A stretch of 17,685 nucleotides of DNA, from NCBI GenBank assembly GCA_021806765.1, contig JAJZQR010000093.1, forward strand, positions 1 through 17,685, read 5' to 3'. The stretch is from Chloroflexota bacterium (GTDB lineage Bacteria > Chloroflexota > UBA6077). Below, piece by piece: positions 13,912 through 17,685 of the stretch (its first letter is position 1; each line of letters opens with the position of its first letter). The notes beneath the pieces are model-generated. The model was not told the origin of the DNA. It was given only the letters and a program-made list of their open reading frames with translations, and did not search any database. The translations under genes were made by a program, and so were the position numbers.

Positions 13912-15018
13912 CTATGCCACGCTTACGAGGTTTCTCTCGGTCTCTCGGTCGAAGATCTGGATCTGCTCCTTGGGGAAGGCCAGCTTCACCGCATCCCCCA
14001 TCCTCACCCGGGTGGAGGCGTCCATCTTGGCCACGAAGCTCTTGTCCCCCACAGTCAGATAGAGGATCTGCTCGCTCCCCATCATCTCCACCACCTCTAC
14101 CGTGGCTGCGATCTCTCCCGAGTCGTCCGTCTCCCCCTGGCTCATCTCCCCCAGATGCTCGGGCCTCACCCCCAGGAGTACCTTCTTCCCCTGGTAGGGC
14201 CCCAACACCTTTGCCTGCTCCCCCGAGAGCTTGACCCGGAAGCCCTCCCCCACCAGTTCCGCCGTCCCATTGCTGATGACGACGCCCGACTCGAAGAAGT
14301 TCATCGCGGGAGAGCCGATGAAGCCGGCCACGAAGGTGTTGGCAGGGTGATCGTAGATCTTCTGGGGGGTGTCCAGTTGCTGGAGGATGCCATCGCGCAT
14401 CACCGCGATCCGCGTCCCCATGGTCATCGCTTCCACCTGGTCGTGGGTCACGTAGACGATCGTCGTCTGCAGCCTCTGGTGCAGCTTGATCAACTCCGCA
14501 CGAGTCTGCACCCTCAGCTTAGCGTCCAGGTTAGAGAGAGGCTCGTCCATCAGGAACACCTTCGGCTCCCGGACGATGGCCCTTCCCAGAGCCACTCGCT
14601 GCCGCTGGCCTCCAGAAAGCTGCTTCGGCTTTCTTCCCAGCAGGACATCGATCCCCAGGATGGACGCCGCCTGCTTCACCCGCTTCTCGATCTCCACCTT
14701 CGGCACCTTCCGCATCTTGAGACCGAAGGCCATGTTGTCGTAGACGTTCATGTGGGGATAGAGGGCGTAGGACTGGAACACCATGGCGATGTCCCGGTCC
14801 TTGGGAGAGACGTCGTTCACCAGGCGGTCGCCGATGAAGATCTTGCCGTCGGTGACCTCCTCGAGGCCAGCCACCATCCGGAGGGCGGTGGTCTTGCCAC
14901 AGCCCGAGGGGCCGACCAGCACCAGGAACTCCTTGTCCCGGATGTCGATCGAGAGGTCGTTCACGGCGGTGACGGCCCCGAACTTCTTCGTTACGTGATC
15001 CAACATTACCTGCGCCAC
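13912..15018 (-). CDS. Sugar ABC transporter ATP-binding protein (UgpC/MsmK/MalK type)
   Basis: The 368-residue ATPase has Walker A GPSGCGKT (36-43), Q-loop FQSYALYPHM (Q82), signature LSGGQRQR (134-141), Walker B VFLMDEP (D158, E159), D-loop SNLDAKLR and switch His (H192), followed by a TOBE/OB regulatory domain (about 240-368) with GVRPEHL. It would drive the two permeases upstream in the operon; ATPases of this class often serve several CUT1 transporters. GTG 15018 has AAGGGAGG six bases upstream; an 11-bp gap separates it from the MalG-like gene. The downstream end faces gdhA across a hairpin. Confidence 0.95.
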   Translation of the reverse strand: MAQVMLDHVTKKFGAVTAVNDLSIDIRDKEFLVLVGPSGCGKTTALRMVAGLEEVTDGKIFIGDRLVNDVSPKDRDIAMVFQSYALYPHMNVYDNMAFGLKMRKVPKVEIEKRVKQAASILGIDVLLGRKPKQLSGGQRQRVALGRAIVREPKVFLMDEPLSNLDAKLRVQTRAELIKLHQRLQTTIVYVTHDQVEAMTMGTRIAVMRDGILQQLDTPQKIYDHPANTFVAGFIGSPAMNFFESGVVISNGTAELVGEGFRVKLSGEQAKVLGPYQGKKVLLGVRPEHLGEMSQGETDDSGEIAATVEVVEMMGSEQILYLTVGDKSFVAKMDASTRVRMGDAVKLAFPKEQIQIFDRETERNLVSVA

Positions 15019-15029
15019 GCTAACCTCCC

Positions 15030-15875
15030 TTATCCTTTCACCGCTCCCGCCGTGAGGCCGGAGACGTAGTTCTCGACGAAGAAAGAGTAGATGACGGCCA
15101 CGGGAACCGATCCCAACAACCCCGCGGCCATCAAGGATCCCCACTGATACACGTCCGCCTTGATCAGGTCACTCACAGCGCCTACCGGGATGGTCTTCAT
15201 CGTACCCGAGGCCATGAAGATCAAGGCGTACAGGAACTCGTTCCACGAGAGGGTGAAGGAGAAGATCCCGGCCGACAGTATACCAGGTATCGCCAGAGGG
15301 AGAACGATGGAGAACATGGCCCTGAGGCGGCTTGCCCCATCGATCATGGCGCACTCCTCCAACTCGTGGGGGATGGTCCGGAAGTAGCCCATCAGTATCC
15401 ACCCGCCGAAGGGAATGAGGAAGGTCGGGTAGGTGAGGATTAGGGACCAGTAGGTGTTGTACAGATGGAAGTTCGCGATGACCTGCGCCAGCGGAAGGAA
15501 CAGCAGGGTGGGCGGCACCAGGTAGGCCAGGAAGATGGCGATGCCCATGAAGTTGGCCCCCGGGAAGCGCAGCCGGCCCAGGGAGTAGCCGATCAGAATG
15601 CTGCAGAAGAGCGACAGGAAGGTCGACGCGAAGGTCACTATGGTGGTGTTGATGGTCCAGCTCACGAACCCTGTGTTCTGGAACAGGTACATATAGTTGT
15701 CCAGCGTCACGTTGGTGGGAAGGAAGGGGTTCACCTTCGTGTCGAACAGGTCGGCATTGGGCCGGATGGACACCACGAACATCCAATAGAAGGGGAACAG
15801 TAATAGCACCGCATAGAGGATAAGCGGCAGGTATATCAGCAGGAAACGACGTATCCGCCCGCGACCACCAACCAT
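15030..15875 (-). CDS. Sugar ABC transporter permease, MalG-like (CUT1)
   Basis: The 281-residue permease has six predicted membrane helices (first at about 11-37) and the EAA loop EECAMIDGASRLRAMF (173-188) that docks on the ATPase, followed by LPLAIPGI. With the preceding permease it forms the heterodimeric channel of a carbohydrate importer. ATG 15875 starts 1 nt after the TGA of the MalF-like gene, with AAAGGAGA inside that gene's end, so the two are translationally coupled. The C-terminal GLTAGAVKG is typical of this subunit. Confidence 0.93.
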   Translation of the reverse strand: MVGGRGRIRRFLLIYLPLILYAVLLLFPFYWMFVVSIRPNADLFDTKVNPFLPTNVTLDNYMYLFQNTGFVSWTINTTIVTFASTFLSLFCSILIGYSLGRLRFPGANFMGIAIFLAYLVPPTLLFLPLAQVIANFHLYNTYWSLILTYPTFLIPFGGWILMGYFRTIPHELEECAMIDGASRLRAMFSIVLPLAIPGILSAGIFSFTLSWNEFLYALIFMASGTMKTIPVGAVSDLIKADVYQWGSLMAAGLLGSVPVAVIYSFFVENYVSGLTAGAVKG

Positions 15876-15876
15876 C

Positions 15877-16818
15877 TCAGTCTCCTTTCCTCAGGAATAC
15901 CAGCAGTACAGCGGCAAAGATGGCCAGGAAGGGGAACATGTACAGGGAGATGGCCGCGCCCTGTCCGATGCTTGTGGCGTTCAGACCTATCTGGTACGCG
16001 TAGGTGCCGAAGACGTGGGTCGAGTTGGCAGGTCCGCCCTTGGTCAGTACGTAGATCAGCTGGAAGTCGGCGAAGGTCCAGATGATAGAGAACAGGGTAG
16101 CGATGAGGGTGACCCCGCGGATCACCGGCATCGTGACCGACAAGAAGCGTTGCCAGGGACCAGCACCGTCGATAGCCGCCGCCTCGTGCAGTTCCTGGGG
16201 CACGGCCTGCAGTCCGGCCAGGATTGACACGGCGAAGAAGGGAACACCTCGCCAGATGTTGGCGATGATCAGCGCCCCCATGGCCAGGATAGGGTTGCCC
16301 AGGAAGGGAATGTTGCTATGGGCGAGGCCCCAATCTTTGGCCAGCCACGAAAGGGGGCTCAGGACCCCGTCGAAGATCATCAGCCAGGCCAGACTGCTCA
16401 GCGCCGTAGGCACGATCCAGGGGAGCAGCAGTCCGGCGCGCACGGCATTCCTGAAAGGAAAGCTCTGGTTCAGGATGAGGGCCAGGGCGAGGCCGAAGAG
16501 CAGCTTGAAGGGGACCGTTCCGAAGGCGTAGACGAAGGTGTTCTGGACCGTTTGCCGGAAGATGCTGTCGTTGAACAGGGTGGCGAAGTTGGTGAGGCCG
16601 ACGAAGTGGCCCATCACGCCGACCATGCTGTTGGTCATAGATAGCCAGATCCCCAGGAAGAAGGGATAGGCGATGAAGGTCAGCAGGATCAGGGTGCCCG
16701 GCAGCATCAGCAGATAGCCCAGCGGCTTCTCTCGGTCCAGTAGGGAGAGCGGCCGTCGCCAGAGGGGTTCTCGGACCAGGCCCGCCTCGCTCAGCGTGTG
16801 GTGGCCAACTGTGCTCAT
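15877..16818 (-). CDS. Sugar ABC transporter permease, MalF-like (CUT1)
   Basis: The 313-residue permease has a cytoplasmic N-terminus of about 32 residues, six membrane helices (about 34-59, 92-116, 125-149, 176-203, 235-258, 287-310) and the EAA loop EAAAIDGAGPWQRF (212-225). LLLPWIVPTALSSLAW and FQLIYVLTKGGPANST are common MalF-family blocks. ATG 16818 follows GAGGT with suitable spacing; the open frame continues upstream into the intercistronic region without a better start. A stem-loop separates it from the binding-protein gene. Confidence 0.93.
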   Translation of the reverse strand: MSTVGHHTLSEAGLVREPLWRRPLSLLDREKPLGYLLMLPGTLILLTFIAYPFFLGIWLSMTNSMVGVMGHFVGLTNFATLFNDSIFRQTVQNTFVYAFGTVPFKLLFGLALALILNQSFPFRNAVRAGLLLPWIVPTALSSLAWLMIFDGVLSPLSWLAKDWGLAHSNIPFLGNPILAMGALIIANIWRGVPFFAVSILAGLQAVPQELHEAAAIDGAGPWQRFLSVTMPVIRGVTLIATLFSIIWTFADFQLIYVLTKGGPANSTHVFGTYAYQIGLNATSIGQGAAISLYMFPFLAIFAAVLLVFLRKGD

Positions 16819-16918
16819 AGTGTGACCTCGTCTATTGATAGCACTGCAGGCGGCTTTGATGCCCGGAACCACCGCGGGCAACGGCCGCCTGGCTGTTGGG
16901 CTGCCCCTGGTCGGAGAA

Positions 16919-16947
16919 GGGGAGCGCGGATGCAATCCACGCTCCCC
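16919..16947 (-). promoter_or_regulatory. Intercistronic stem-loop between binding-protein and permease genes
   Basis: GGGGAGCGTGG and CCGCGCTCCCC (minus strand; arms 16947-16937 and 16929-16919) pair over 11 bp with one G-T wobble and a 7-nt loop. It sits 8 bp after the binding-protein stop and has no T-run. Such hairpins often stabilise the upstream message or partly terminate, so that binding protein outnumbers permease. The rest of the 137-bp gap (16819-16955) shows nothing else. Confidence 0.6.
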
Positions 16948-16955
16948 CCCAACTA

Positions 16956-17685
16956 CTACCCTCCGTAGACCTGCTTGAGCTGCTCCTCGCCCCATTTGAT
17001 CGCGCCCGCGGCGTCGCCGCTGGTCACGGCCTTGGAGAAGGTGTCCACCACGATGTACTTGGAGTTGGCCAGAGCCGCCTTCGCGTTCAGGTCTCCGGCG
17101 TATCCGATGTTGCGGCCGAACTGAGCCTCGCGGCCGAAGGCAGCGTACTTGGGATCGCTGGTCCACATGGGGTCCTTCTCCCACCGCTTGGTGGGCGGCA
17201 GTTGGTACACCCCCTGAGCATGGATCCAGGGGTCAAACCGCGCCTTGTCGGTCCACCACTTCAGGAAATCCTTGGCCCCGGCCGTGTTCTTGGAGTTCTT
17301 CAGGACGCCGAAGGAGTGGCCACCCAGCTGATAGAAGCGGCCTGCCGGTCCCTTGGGCTGGTCGGCGTGGTCCATGTCTTGCGCGATCTTCGGCGCGTCC
17401 TTCTTGGCGGCCTCGTAGATGCTGGAGCCGTTGTAGCAGATAGAGATCTGGTCCGAAAGGAACGCTCGGTTGTTGGCTGCGTCGTCCCACTGGAGCCCCG
17501 TCTCGTCATAGCAGTCCTTCCAGGCCTGGATGAACCGCTTCATGGCGTCCACGAACTCGGGGGTGTTGAACTTGACGGTCTTCCCGTCCTCCGCCACCTC
17601 CATGGCCCCGTAGGACCACATGTAGGGGTAGACGAAACCGACCGGGTCGCCGGTGCTGTGGCCCAGGGACTGCCCGATAGGCTTG
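16956..17685 (-). CDS. Extracellular solute-binding protein of the sugar ABC transporter (5' end outside window)
   Basis: Only the C-terminal 242 residues are present; the frame is open to the window edge, so the signal peptide and N-lobe are missing. The fragment reads GHSTGDPVGFVYPYMWSYGA, then VKFNTPEFVDAMKRF, ICYNGSSIYEAAKK, GGHSFGVLKNSKN and AKDFLKWW, a pattern of family-1 (CUT1) carbohydrate-binding proteins. Aromatic residues are plentiful, as expected for sugar stacking, but the sugar cannot be told. It ends in tandem TAG codons (16958-16956 and 16955-16953). It is the first visible gene of the importer operon; the promoter must lie beyond the window. Confidence 0.9.
   Translation of the reverse strand, partial: KPIGQSLGHSTGDPVGFVYPYMWSYGAMEVAEDGKTVKFNTPEFVDAMKRFIQAWKDCYDETGLQWDDAANNRAFLSDQISICYNGSSIYEAAKKDAPKIAQDMDHADQPKGPAGRFYQLGGHSFGVLKNSKNTAGAKDFLKWWTDKARFDPWIHAQGVYQLPPTKRWEKDPMWTSDPKYAAFGREAQFGRNIGYAGDLNAKAALANSKYIVVDTFSKAVTSGDAAGAIKWGEEQLKQVYGG

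Overview
This is GC-rich bacterial chromosome with no plasmid, phage or CRISPR hallmarks. Codon use, the style of the CUT1 sugar ABC operon, the Thr/Pro/Ser-rich tail on a multihaem cytochrome, a DapL-type aminotransferase and the MiaA variant together suggest a member of the Chloroflexota. That assignment is an impression from protein families, not proven. No rRNA or tRNA gene was seen.

Layout. 1-2142: on the minus strand, a ROK-family sugar kinase followed by a polyprenyl diphosphate synthase, whose stop codon lies inside a 122-bp dispersed repeat. 2312-6048: on the plus strand, miaA (tRNA dimethylallyltransferase), a DapL-like aminotransferase, a hairpin terminator, and hflX (ribosome-associated GTPase). 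6042-6208: a nested composite of GTAG-headed palindromes (REP/BIME-like). 6336-7397: a tyrosine recombinase behind a strong promoter with an operator-like dyad. 7726-9159: a secreted seven-haem cytochrome c. 9216-9848 (minus): a stand-alone LigD-type 3'-phosphoesterase domain with an active-site His replaced by Arg. 9852-10406: a gene-free region with palindromes, the second copy of the dispersed repeat, and iteron-like sites in front of a promoter. 10407-11416: an XRE regulator translationally overlapping a cyclase/kynurenine-formamidase-like metal hydrolase. 11419-12063 (minus): an integral membrane protein built from threefold internal repeats. 12187-13777: gdhA-type glutamate dehydrogenase with a near-consensus promoter and a leader of about 285 nt. 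13912-17685 (minus): a CUT1 sugar ABC transporter operon in transcription order binding protein (cut by the window end), MalF-like permease, MalG-like permease, MsmK/UgpC-like ATPase.

How the parts relate. Most genes are housekeeping: isoprenoid chain synthesis, tRNA modification, lysine/cell-wall amino-acid synthesis, ribosome rescue, nitrogen assimilation and sugar uptake. The accessory part (about 6.0-10.4 kb) holds the recombinase, the cytochrome, the phosphoesterase and most of the repeats. A recurring theme is that small palindromic repeats sit exactly at gene ends and supply the stop codon (polyprenyl synthase TAA, HflX TAG, phosphoesterase TGA). I did not find a clear multi-gene defence or biosynthetic system. 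The most unusual items are the repeat families, the altered phosphoesterase active site, the cytochrome with a CX4CH site, the internally repeated membrane protein, and the XRE-cyclase unit with its own operator-like array.
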